Assembly: GCA_027483745.1 (NCBI GenBank)
Contig: JAIXTZ010000288.1
Coordinates: 1-16,802, forward strand
Source: Lysobacteraceae bacterium
GTDB taxonomy: Bacteria > Pseudomonadota > Gammaproteobacteria > Xanthomonadales > Xanthomonadaceae
Reading direction: 5' to 3'
DNA: 16,802 nt
Position numbers and translations under genes: made by a program
Shown: one piece after another, positions 1-6,431 of the stretch
Position numbering within the stretch: the first letter of the stretch is position 1
How the letters are laid out: each line of letters opens with the position of its first letter
Notes under the pieces: generated by a model
What the model was told of the DNA's origin: nothing
What the model saw: the letters and a program-made list of their open reading frames with translations, nothing else
The model's database searches: none

Positions 1-58
1 AGGTCGTCGTCTTGCCGACGCCGCCCTTGCCCGAGGTGACTACGAGGATTTCCGCCAA
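1..58 (-). CDS. minD: Septum-site determining protein MinD (N-terminal fragment)
   Basis: Only the first 19 codons are in the window; the gene runs off the left edge. The translation reads (M)AEILVVTSGKGGVGKTTT, the deviant Walker A motif (KGGVGKT) with which MinD ATPases begin. MinD is known to bind the membrane in its ATP form, carry MinC, and be driven into oscillation by MinE. The start is a TTG at 58-56, chosen because MinD proteins begin almost directly with this motif and because GGAG lies about eight bases upstream. It follows minC on the same strand with a 27-base gap, the usual minC-minD order. minE would be expected just outside the window. Identification is firm; the rest of the protein cannot be judged. 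Confidence 0.93.
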   Translation of the reverse strand, partial: MAEILVVTSGKGGVGKTTT

Positions 59-85
59 GGTCGTTTCTCCGTCTTTGTGTGGCCG

Positions 86-880
86 TCAGGCCAGCGGCTG
101 GATTTGCAGGATGTCGTTGGCGTCAAGCCAGATCTGCACGGGCTTGCCATGCAGTGCCTTGGGCACGTCGTCGAGCACCTTGTACTGCCCGGCGATGGCC
201 ACGAGTTCGGCGTGGAATTCACGGCAGAAGATGCGGGCGCCGGTGAAGCCGGACGCGCCGGCGAGGGCGCGGCCGCGCAGCGCGCCGTAGACGTGGATGG
301 AGCCGTCGGCCACCACTTCCGCACCGGCGCCGATCGGTGCCAGCACGGTGAGGTCGCGGTTCGCGGCGAAGACCTGCTGGCCGGAGCGGACGGGCAGCGC
401 GTGGACCAAGCCGGGCTCGGACTCCACCAGCGGGGCCGGCGGTGCCGCGGTCGATTCGCGGGCCGGCGGTGAGGCGGCGGGGCGCTCGACCACGCGGGGT
501 TCGCTGGCAGGAGCGTCGCCCGCCCGCTCGTACTGCGAGCGGAACTTGGCGAGCACCGGCAGGCCGAGGCGCTCGGCCAAGGCGTCGTTCTCGGGCGTCC
601 CGTAGGCCAGTGCGACCGGATGCACCCCGGCGCCCTCGAGGGCGGCCACCAGCGCCTTCGCGGTGGCGTCGTCGGGCAGACGCATCAGGCCCCCGAAATC
701 GAGGATAACGGCGGCACGGGCGAAGAGTTTGGGGGCGCGTTCGACGCGCTCGCGCATCTCCGCGGCGAGCTGGGCGACGTCGAGGGTGCGGATGCGCAGG
801 TTGGCGATGCCGACCTGGCCGAACTTCAGTTCGCCAGCCTGCTCGTAGTTGGGGAGGTCGGCGGGGTGCGGTGTCGCCAT
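86..880 (-). CDS. minC: Septum site-determining protein MinC, FtsZ inhibitor
   Basis: MinC blocks FtsZ polymerisation away from midcell and is recruited to the membrane by MinD. The 264-residue protein has the two expected parts: an N-terminal alpha/beta domain (about residues 15-115) that acts on FtsZ, and a C-terminal beta-helix domain (about 160-264) that dimerises and binds MinD. Between them is a proline- and alanine-rich linker (about 116-160), rather long. Diagnostic motifs are RSGQQV at 165-170, where the RSGQ stretch is known in the E. coli protein as the MinD contact, and ADGSIHVYG followed by LRGRALAG at 191-208. The gene starts three bases after the GNAT gene's stop codon and precedes minD, so the three are probably co-transcribed. 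Confidence 0.96.
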   Translation of the reverse strand: MATPHPADLPNYEQAGELKFGQVGIANLRIRTLDVAQLAAEMRERVERAPKLFARAAVILDFGGLMRLPDDATAKALVAALEGAGVHPVALAYGTPENDALAERLGLPVLAKFRSQYERAGDAPASEPRVVERPAASPPARESTAAPPAPLVESEPGLVHALPVRSGQQVFAANRDLTVLAPIGAGAEVVADGSIHVYGALRGRALAGASGFTGARIFCREFHAELVAIAGQYKVLDDVPKALHGKPVQIWLDANDILQIQPLA

Positions 881-883
881 GCG

Positions 884-1483
884 TCAGGTTCCGGTGTGGC
901 GGGCGATGGCGGGGCGCGCCGGGCCACGGCGCGGTGCCAGCCAGGGTTCGTCAGGCAGCGCTCCGCCGTAGGTTTCCGCGATCCAGGCGTGGCTGCCGAG
1001 ATCCTTCATCAGCATGCAGGCGCGGAGGCCGGTGCCTTCCATCGTCTGCTGGCCGACTTCCCGGAAGCCGAAGGCGCCATGGAAGAGCAGGGCCGGGTCA
1101 TAGCCCACGCCGAGGAACACCTCGCAGCACAGATGGGCCCAACGCGGTTCGGCGAAGCTCATCGCGTCGGCGTAAAAGGCGCGGCCGCGGCCGCCACCGC
1201 GGCGTGCGGCGGCGATGACGATGCGGTCGATATAGAGGAAGTTGCTGTGACGTTCCCGGAACCAGCGGAAGTTCGGGCTGTCGTGGGGGGCCTGGTCGCT
1301 GAAGCCCACGAGGAAGCCCGTGATGGCGTCGTCTTGCTCGATCACCCGGAAGTAGTCGGCGTTTTCCCAGAAGAAGCGGGCCTTTTCCGCGTCCATCGGC
1401 AGGATCGAAGGCCCCGCCGAATTGTTGAGCGCGAGCACGAGGTCCAGCTCGTTTTCGCGCACGTCGCGGATCTGGAACGGCAT
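884..1483 (-). CDS. GNAT family N-acetyltransferase (COG3818-like)
   Basis: A 199-residue protein with the Gcn5-related acetyltransferase fold, expected to move an acetyl group from acetyl-CoA to an amine; the substrate is unknown. The beta-strand and acetyl-CoA binding loop are visible as IDRIVI then RRGGGRGRA (residues 85-102), and the motif B region reads LFHGAFGFREVG (133-144). The stretch CEVFLGVGYDP before it resembles the COG3818 subgroup. The C-terminal 30 residues, rich in Pro, Arg and Ala, extend beyond the usual fold end. The start is well fixed: GGAGGAAAGGA stands directly before the ATG. It is first in a transcript with minC and minD, spaced three bases from minC; no functional link to division is known to me. 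Confidence 0.85.
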   Translation of the reverse strand: MPFQIRDVRENELDLVLALNNSAGPSILPMDAEKARFFWENADYFRVIEQDDAITGFLVGFSDQAPHDSPNFRWFRERHSNFLYIDRIVIAAARRGGGRGRAFYADAMSFAEPRWAHLCCEVFLGVGYDPALLFHGAFGFREVGQQTMEGTGLRACMLMKDLGSHAWIAETYGGALPDEPWLAPRRGPARPAIARHTGT

Positions 1484-1523
1484 TCCTTTCCTCCGGGGCA
1501 GTCCGGGTCTCGATGAAGCCGCC

Positions 1524-1532
1524 AGTATCGCA
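1524..1532 (-). promoter_or_regulatory. Possible extended -10 promoter for GNAT-minC-minD
   Basis: On the minus strand, TGCGATACT matches an extended -10 element (TGn followed by GATACT, four of six consensus positions), 41 bases before the acetyltransferase ATG. No convincing -35 box is seen at the right distance (GCGAAG with a 17-base spacer). This is the best candidate in the 127-base divergent gap between the acetyltransferase and kinase genes, but it is weak. Confidence 0.25.
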
Positions 1533-1598
1533 TGGCCCCCGGTCCCCTTCGCGCTGTGGGGTGACTTTCGGGGGTGCGGCAGGGGGGGCGGGCGCGTT

Positions 1599-1604
1599 TA
1601 GGAT
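1599..1604 (+). promoter_or_regulatory. -10-like box six bases before the kinase start
   Basis: TAGGAT (four of six -10 positions) ends exactly six bases before the kinase ATG, so transcription could begin at the start codon itself and give a leaderless message. The same bases contain AGGA seven bases before ATG, a conventional ribosome site. The two readings cannot be separated from sequence, and no good -35 box is visible. Confidence 0.3.
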
Positions 1605-1610
1605 GCGCCC

Positions 1611-2774
1611 ATGCTCCCGCGCCTGACCCACGCTTCACTGCTGCGCTACGCCGGCCTGTTCACCTGGGGCATGGTGGGGACCGGGATGGTCATGAACGCC
1701 CTGTTCGTGATGGATGCCAGTTCCAGCCCCCTGCCGGCGATGGCCTTCGCCGGGCCGGTCGGGGCCTATGCGGCATTCGGCGTCGCGTTCTGGCTGTCCA
1801 CCCAGGCCCTGGGGCAGCAGCGCGGGCTGGGATGGCCGATCGTGCTGATGCTCGCCATGGCCGCGTCGGCCATCGCCGTCAGTGCGCTCACCAACAGTGC
1901 GCTCGGCGCCATCCTGATGATGGTGATGGCCGCCGTGGTGCCGTGGCTGTTGCCGGGCTGGCCCGGCGTGCTCTGGCTGGTGGTGCAGCACCTGCCGCTG
2001 ACGGCGGTGTTCGTCCGCACCTTCGAGTTCACTCTGCTCGAGGCCGTCCTGCAGTCGATGCTCTATATGGGCATGTCGGGCTTCGTCTACGTGGCCGGCC
2101 TGATCGCCAAGCAGCAGGCGGAAGCCCGCGAGGAGCAGCGTCGCCTCAACGCCGAGCTACGCGCCACCCGGTCCCTGCTCGCCGACAGCGCCCGGGTGGG
2201 CGAACGCCTGCGCATCTCCCGCGAACTGCACGACCTGCTTGGGCATCACCTCACCGCATTGAGCCTGAACCTGGAAGTCGCCGGGCACCTGACCGACGGC
2301 AAGGCGCAGGACCATGTGCGGCAGGCCCATACGCTGGCCCGCCTGCTGCTCACCGACGTCCGCGAGGCCGTCAGCGCGATGCGTGGCGAGGAGCGCATCG
2401 ACCTCGAGGCTGCCCTCAAGACCCTGATCGAGGGCGTGCCCGCGCTGGACGTCACCCTCGACATCGAGTCGCCGATGCCGATGGACGATGCGGAGTGCGC
2501 CCAGGTGGTCGTCCGCTGCGCGCAGGAGATCATCACCAATGCCATCCGCCACGCCCAAGCGCAGCGCCTGTGGCTGAAGCTGTCGAGGCAAGGGCGCGAA
2601 CTGCACCTCGCCGCCCGCGATGACGGCGTCGGCAGCGACGCCTTCACCCCCGGCAATGGGCTGTCGGGCATGCGCGAACGCCTAAAGACCGTCGGCGGCC
2701 GCGTTGAGGTCTCGACGGCGCCCGGTCAGGGCTTCAGCATCGATATCCACCTTCCCCTCGAGGTATCCGCATGA
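1611..2774 (+). CDS. Sensor histidine kinase, HisKA_3 (NarL/DesK) type
   Basis: Membrane sensor of a two-component system, 387 residues. About six hydrophobic helices lie within residues 10-166 with only short loops, so the signal is probably sensed in or near the membrane, as in DesK-like kinases. The HisKA_3 dimerisation helix carries RISRELHDLLGHH (201-213) with phospho-accepting His207 followed by Asp208. The ATPase domain shows the N box QEIITNAIRHA (Asn310), the G1 box DDGVG (337-341) and the G2 box GNGLSGM (348-354). No PAS, HAMP or periplasmic domain is visible. The stop codon overlaps the response regulator start (ATGA at 2771-2774), giving a coupled pair. The signal and target genes are unknown. 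Confidence 0.93.
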   Translation: MLPRLTHASLLRYAGLFTWGMVGTGMVMNALFVMDASSSPLPAMAFAGPVGAYAAFGVAFWLSTQALGQQRGLGWPIVLMLAMAASAIAVSALTNSALGAILMMVMAAVVPWLLPGWPGVLWLVVQHLPLTAVFVRTFEFTLLEAVLQSMLYMGMSGFVYVAGLIAKQQAEAREEQRRLNAELRATRSLLADSARVGERLRISRELHDLLGHHLTALSLNLEVAGHLTDGKAQDHVRQAHTLARLLLTDVREAVSAMRGEERIDLEAALKTLIEGVPALDVTLDIESPMPMDDAECAQVVVRCAQEIITNAIRHAQAQRLWLKLSRQGRELHLAARDDGVGSDAFTPGNGLSGMRERLKTVGGRVEVSTAPGQGFSIDIHLPLEVSA

Positions 2775-3412
2775 TCCGAGTGATGCTCGTCGACGACCAG
2801 ACCCTGGTGCGCCAGGGGGTCCGTTCCCTGCTGGAGCTGGCCGACACCATCGATGTGGTCGCGGAAGCCGCCGACGGCAAGCAGGCCGTCGAGCAGGTGC
2901 CCGCCGTCAAGCCCGATGTCCTGCTGATGGACATGCGCATGCCGGTGATGTCCGGACTTGAGGCCCTGCGCGCACTGGCGGCCCAGAACGCCCTGCCGCC
3001 CACCATCATCCTGACGACCTTCGACGACGACCAGCTGGTGCTGGCCGGCATCAAGGCCGGGGCCAAGGGCTACCTGCTGAAGGACGTGTCGTTGGACCAG
3101 CTGGTGTCGGCCATCCAGACCGTGGCCGAGGGCGGCTCCCTGGTCCAGCCGGCGGTGACCGCCCGGCTGCTTTCGGGACTTGAAGGGCTGCAGAACGACT
3201 TCCACAGCCTGGAGCAGCCCGATCCGCTCACGGAGCGCGAGACCGAGATCCTGCGCCTGATGGCCGGCGGCTTCTCCAACAAGGAGATCGCCAACTCGCT
3301 CGGGGTGGCCGAGGGCACGATCAAGAACCACGTCTCCAATATCCTCTCCAAGCTCGGCGTGCGGGACCGCACCCGCGCGGTGCTGAAGGCCTTCGAGTTG
3401 AAGCTGGTGTGA
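2771..3412 (+). CDS. LuxR/NarL-family response regulator
   Basis: DNA-binding partner of the kinase just upstream, 213 residues, normal length for the family. The receiver domain (1-120) has the acidic pair Asp8-Asp9, phospho-accepting Asp54 in LLMDMRMP, Thr82/Thr83 and Lys104 in YLLKD, so all switch residues are present. A linker of about 30 residues leads to the LuxR-type helix-turn-helix (about 152-212), with LTERETEILRLMAGG opening the domain and SNKEIANSLGVAEGTIKNHV as the recognition region. It is translationally coupled to the kinase by a four-base overlap. A GC-rich hairpin follows the stop. Targets cannot be told from sequence; autoregulation is common in this family. Confidence 0.94.
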   Translation: MIRVMLVDDQTLVRQGVRSLLELADTIDVVAEAADGKQAVEQVPAVKPDVLLMDMRMPVMSGLEALRALAAQNALPPTIILTTFDDDQLVLAGIKAGAKGYLLKDVSLDQLVSAIQTVAEGGSLVQPAVTARLLSGLEGLQNDFHSLEQPDPLTERETEILRLMAGGFSNKEIANSLGVAEGTIKNHVSNILSKLGVRDRTRAVLKAFELKLV

Positions 3413-3418
3413 CAGGCC

Positions 3419-3442
3419 GGCCCGGGACCTCGTCCTCGGGCC
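3419..3442 (+). terminator. Hairpin after the two-component operon
   Basis: GGCCCGGGAC, loop CTC, then GTCCTCGGGCC forms a ten-pair stem with one bulged T, beginning six bases after the response regulator stop. There is no run of T after it, so it may be a weak or pause-type terminator, or just an mRNA 3'-end structure. Confidence 0.4.
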
Positions 3443-3450
3443 AGCCACGC

Positions 3451-3480
3451 TTACCCCGGCCCCGACGGTGCTGCTATCCT
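3451..3480 (+). promoter_or_regulatory. Candidate sigma-70 promoter of the SRPBCC gene
   Basis: TTACCC (3451-3456) and TATCCT (3475-3480) are separated by 18 bases, each matching four of six consensus positions. TGC just before the -10 also gives an extended -10 match. The position, 57 bases ahead of the SRPBCC start and after the preceding hairpin, fits a separate promoter for that gene. Confidence 0.4.
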
Positions 3481-3537
3481 CTGGCGCTCCTCGGGGCGGC
3501 GGTGTGCCGACCGGGGCCGATCCCGGAGATTTGATGC

Positions 3538-4653
3538 ATGGCTCGATTTCTTGAATTCGTCGTGGCGTTCGTTCTGGTCGCCATCCTCGGCGTCGTCGTG
3601 GGCCTGGTCCTGCCGCCGTCGCGAAGCGTCTCGCACTCGGTGGAAACCAACCGTCCCGTCAACGTCGCCTTCGACATGTTGAATGGCTTCCAGCGTTTCA
3701 ACGACTGGAACACCCTGCATCTCCGCGACCCGAACGTGAAGTTCACCCTGAGCGGACCCGCTTCCGGTGTCGGCGCCAAGCTCGAATACACCTCGAACGA
3801 CCGCACGGTCGGTTCGGGCAGCTGGGAAATCACCGAGAGCGTGCCGGGCGAGAAGATCGTTTTCCGCGTCGTCGACAACGCGATGGGCGAGAACAAGACG
3901 ATGCGCTTCACCTTCGAGCGCTCGGGCCGCAGCCAGCGCAATGTGAAGATCACCCAGCGCTACCGCGTCGAGTACGGCTTCAACCTCGTCGGCCGCTACG
4001 CCGGCATGTACATGTCGAGCAGCGTGGGCAAGCGCGTGCAGAGCGGCCTCCGCGTGCTCACCAACGCGCTGGCCTCCGTGCCCCGCGTTGACTACACCAT
4101 CTACGAGCATCCGCTGCAGCTCGTCGACGTTCCGGCGATGAACGCGCTGCGCGTCGAAGTCGAGGCTCCGCTGCGCGACGACGGCGTTGCCGTCTCCATG
4201 ACCAACCAGCTTGCGTGGATGGATCGCGTCATCGAGGCCAGCGGCTTCGCCAAGGACGGTCCGCTGCGCATCGTGACGGTCGACCGCACGTCGGAGGCCT
4301 ACGCCTTCATCATGCTGCTGCCGGTTCGCGCGAAGGACGCGCCGGAAGGTTCGTCGCGCGCCGCCACGATCGCCGAGCTGCCTGTCCTCGAGGCGACCAT
4401 CGCCGGTGAAGGCAACAAGGTTGTGCTGTCGCAGGAAGCCCCGCTCAAGGCCGCGAACACCAAGTGGGTTGGGCCCGCGCCCGGTCTGCAGCGCGTGCGT
4501 GACACCCTGCGCGCTTGGGCGATCGTCCGCGGTTACCCGCTGGACAATGCCAGCCAGGGTTTCGACGACTACACCGTCGACATCCCGGAGATCCTCAATC
4601 CGGACGCCGAGTTCCAGGCCTTCCTGCCACTGAAGGCCGCCGAAGCCCAGTAA
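3538..4653 (+). CDS. Membrane-anchored SRPBCC protein with GyrI-like C-terminal domain
   Basis: A 371-residue protein with one N-terminal membrane helix (about residues 5-26) and no cleavage site evident, so it is probably tethered. Residues 30-182 look like an SRPBCC/polyketide cyclase-type ligand-binding domain: PVNVAFDMLNGFQRFNDWN, SWEITESVPGEKIVF and the long C-terminal helix with GRYAGMYMSSSVG. Residues about 184-366 resemble a GyrI-like (AraC effector-binding) domain, containing paired Leu-Val/Ala-Val strands and ending FDDYTVDIPE. Both folds bind small hydrophobic or cationic ligands; the ligand here is unknown. GGAG lies nine bases before the ATG. It stands alone, with its own promoter candidate and a strong terminator. 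The SRPBCC call is fairly sure, the GyrI-like call less so. Confidence 0.8.
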   Translation: MARFLEFVVAFVLVAILGVVVGLVLPPSRSVSHSVETNRPVNVAFDMLNGFQRFNDWNTLHLRDPNVKFTLSGPASGVGAKLEYTSNDRTVGSGSWEITESVPGEKIVFRVVDNAMGENKTMRFTFERSGRSQRNVKITQRYRVEYGFNLVGRYAGMYMSSSVGKRVQSGLRVLTNALASVPRVDYTIYEHPLQLVDVPAMNALRVEVEAPLRDDGVAVSMTNQLAWMDRVIEASGFAKDGPLRIVTVDRTSEAYAFIMLLPVRAKDAPEGSSRAATIAELPVLEATIAGEGNKVVLSQEAPLKAANTKWVGPAPGLQRVRDTLRAWAIVRGYPLDNASQGFDDYTVDIPEILNPDAEFQAFLPLKAAEAQ

Positions 4654-4659
4654 GGCGCA

Positions 4660-4690
4660 ACGAGGCGGGCCAAGGCCCGCCTCGTCGTTT
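4660..4690 (+). terminator. Rho-independent terminator of the SRPBCC gene
   Basis: A perfect 12-base-pair stem, ACGAGGCGGGCC (4660-4671) and GGCCCGCCTCGT (4674-4685), with a minimal AA loop, is followed by CGTTTGT. It begins seven bases after the stop codon. The T tract is short, but the stem is the strongest hairpin noticed between genes in the window. Confidence 0.75.
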
Positions 4691-4764
4691 GTGGGGGCGT
4701 GGAACTTGCGATCGCCTCCGCGTTCCAATGCGCGCCGATTCGCCGCGCTCCGACGGAACCCGAC

Positions 4765-5697
4765 ATGATCGAAGTGGATGGACTGACCAAGCGCTTCGCC
4801 GCGCTGACGGCCGTGGAGGACCTGCGGTTCTCGGTGCGTCCCGGCGAAGTCGTCGCCCTGCTGGGGCCGAATGGCGCCGGTAAATCGACGACGATGAAGA
4901 TGATCGCGGGTTTCCTCGCGCCTGACGCGGGCCGCGTGCGCGTGGCCGGCCATGATGTCGTCGCCGACGGCGTGGCCGCTCGACGTGCCCTCGGCTACCT
5001 GCCGGAAGGCGCGCCCGGCTACGGCGAGATGGAGGTGGCCGACTTCCTCGGCTTCATCGCCGACGTGCGCGGCCTGTCGGGCGCGCACCGGCAGCAGCGT
5101 TTGGCCTTCGCTACCGACCGGCTGCAGTTGGGCGCCGTGCGCCGCCAGCCGCTGGATACCCTCTCGAAGGGATTCCGGCGCCGCGTGGGTTTCGCCGCAG
5201 CCATCCTCCACGACCCGCCGGTCTTGCTGCTCGACGAGCCGACCGACGGCCTCGACCCGAACCAGAAGCATGAAGTGCGCGGCCTCATCAACGAGCTGGC
5301 GCGCGAGCGCACGATCATGCTGTCGACGCACCTGTTGGAAGAGGTGGATGCCATTGCGACGCGCGCCGTCGTGATCGCCGCTGGCCGTTTGCGCGCCGAC
5401 CACACGCCGGCGGAGCTCCTTGCCCTTTCCCGGTGGCATGGCGCGCTGTCGTTCGCCGCCCCGGACAGCGTGGCGGCGGTGGCCGCACTGGATGGCTTGG
5501 TGCCAGCCGCATCGACGACCATCGACGCCCGCGAGGGCCGCGTGGTGCTGTTCGTCCGCGGCGGTGGTATCGCCATGGAGGCGGTGACGCGCCGGCTCGA
5601 CGAGCGTCGCGTCGCATGGTCCGACCTGCGCGTCGAACGCGGCCGGCTGGACGAGGTGTTCCGCGGCCTGACGGCCGACGCGGGGGCTGCGGCATGA
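4765..5697 (+). CDS. ABC transporter ATP-binding protein (GldA/ABC-2 type)
   Basis: ATPase of an ABC-2 exporter, 310 residues. The nucleotide-binding domain (1-215) shows Walker A GPNGAGKST (34-42), the signature LSKGFRRRVG (133-142), Walker B VLLLDEPTDGLD with Asp157/Glu158, and the H-loop His189 in LSTHLLEE. The Q-loop position reads GYLPE (Glu81 instead of Gln), which is usual in the GldA-like subgroup. A C-terminal region of about 90 residues is typical of ABC-2 ATPases. I placed the start at ATG 4765 because MIEVDGLTKRF is the canonical opening; an upstream in-frame ATG at 4699 would add 22 unlikely residues. The stop overlaps the permease start (ATGA). The substrate is unknown. Confidence 0.92.
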   Translation: MIEVDGLTKRFAALTAVEDLRFSVRPGEVVALLGPNGAGKSTTMKMIAGFLAPDAGRVRVAGHDVVADGVAARRALGYLPEGAPGYGEMEVADFLGFIADVRGLSGAHRQQRLAFATDRLQLGAVRRQPLDTLSKGFRRRVGFAAAILHDPPVLLLDEPTDGLDPNQKHEVRGLINELARERTIMLSTHLLEEVDAIATRAVVIAAGRLRADHTPAELLALSRWHGALSFAAPDSVAAVAALDGLVPAASTTIDAREGRVVLFVRGGGIAMEAVTRRLDERRVAWSDLRVERGRLDEVFRGLTADAGAAA

Positions 5698-6428
5698 ACG
5701 GCACGCTCGTCATCGCGCGGCGCGAATTCGCCGCCTATTTCGCCTCGCCGCTCGCGGCGGTGTTCATCGTGCTGTTCCTTGCCCTCTCGGCGGCGCTCGC
5801 GTTCTATCTCGGCGGTTTCTTCGAGCGCGGGCAGGCCGACCTGCAGCCGTTCTTCGCCTTCCATCCGTGGCTGTACCTGTTCCTCGTGCCCGCGGTGGGC
5901 ATGCGGCTGTGGGCCGAGGAGCGCAAGAGCGGCACGCTCGAACTGCTGCTGACCCTCCCGATCACGCCGTGGCAGGCGGTGCTGGGCAAATTCCTCGCCG
6001 GCTGGGCCCTGCTGGGCATCGCGCTCGTCCTTACCGTGCCGATGTGGATGACCGTGAGCTGGCTGGGTGATCCCGACCACGGGGTCATCGTGGCCAGCTA
6101 CATGGGCAGCTGGCTGCTTTCCGGCGCGATGCTGGCCGTGGGCAGTGCGCTCTCCGCGCTGACGCGCAACCAGGTCGTGGCCTTCGTCGTCACCGTCGTG
6201 GTGTGCTTCGCGCTGATGCTCGCCGGGCACCCGCTGGTGCAGGACGCCGTGCAGGGCTGGGCGCCGCGCGAGGTGATCGATGCCGTGGCCGCGCTGAGCT
6301 TCCTCACCCACGTGCAGTCCATCCAGCGCGGCGTGCTCGACTTGCGCGACGTGCTGTTCTTCCTGCTGTCGATCGCCGCTTGGCTGTGCGCGACGGTGCT
6401 GGTCCTCGACGCCAAGAAGGCGGGCTGA
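5694..6428 (+). CDS. ABC-2 type permease (GldF-like)
   Basis: Membrane subunit of the exporter, 244 residues with about six hydrophobic helices. The first follows REFAAYFASPLA, the standard start of ABC-2 permeases. The cytoplasmic loop EERKSGTLELLLTLPI (about 76-91) is the coupling segment that touches the ATPase, and HVQSIQRGVLDLRDVLFF before the last helix resembles GldF-type permeases. The start at 5694 is set by the ATGA overlap with the ATPase gene; an upstream in-frame ATG would run far back through that gene. Three bases separate its stop from the GldG-like gene. With one permease gene, the transporter is probably a homodimer or pairs with the membrane helices of the next protein. Confidence 0.91.
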   Translation: MNGTLVIARREFAAYFASPLAAVFIVLFLALSAALAFYLGGFFERGQADLQPFFAFHPWLYLFLVPAVGMRLWAEERKSGTLELLLTLPITPWQAVLGKFLAGWALLGIALVLTVPMWMTVSWLGDPDHGVIVASYMGSWLLSGAMLAVGSALSALTRNQVVAFVVTVVVCFALMLAGHPLVQDAVQGWAPREVIDAVAALSFLTHVQSIQRGVLDLRDVLFFLLSIAAWLCATVLVLDAKKAG

Positions 6429-6431
6429 CGC

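Noticed and set aside
5005..5007. Glu in place of Gln in the ABC ATPase Q-loop as a defect
   Set aside because: The GYLPE form is common in GldA-like ABC-2 ATPases, so it is a subgroup trait.
3451..5439. A 662-codon open frame on the minus strand
   Set aside because: It runs antisense through the SRPBCC and ABC ATPase genes, has no recognisable motif, and its His/Arg/Gly-rich composition is typical of a shadow frame in GC-rich DNA.
5019..6311. A 430-codon open frame on the minus strand
   Set aside because: It is antisense to the ATPase and permease genes and shows shadow composition.
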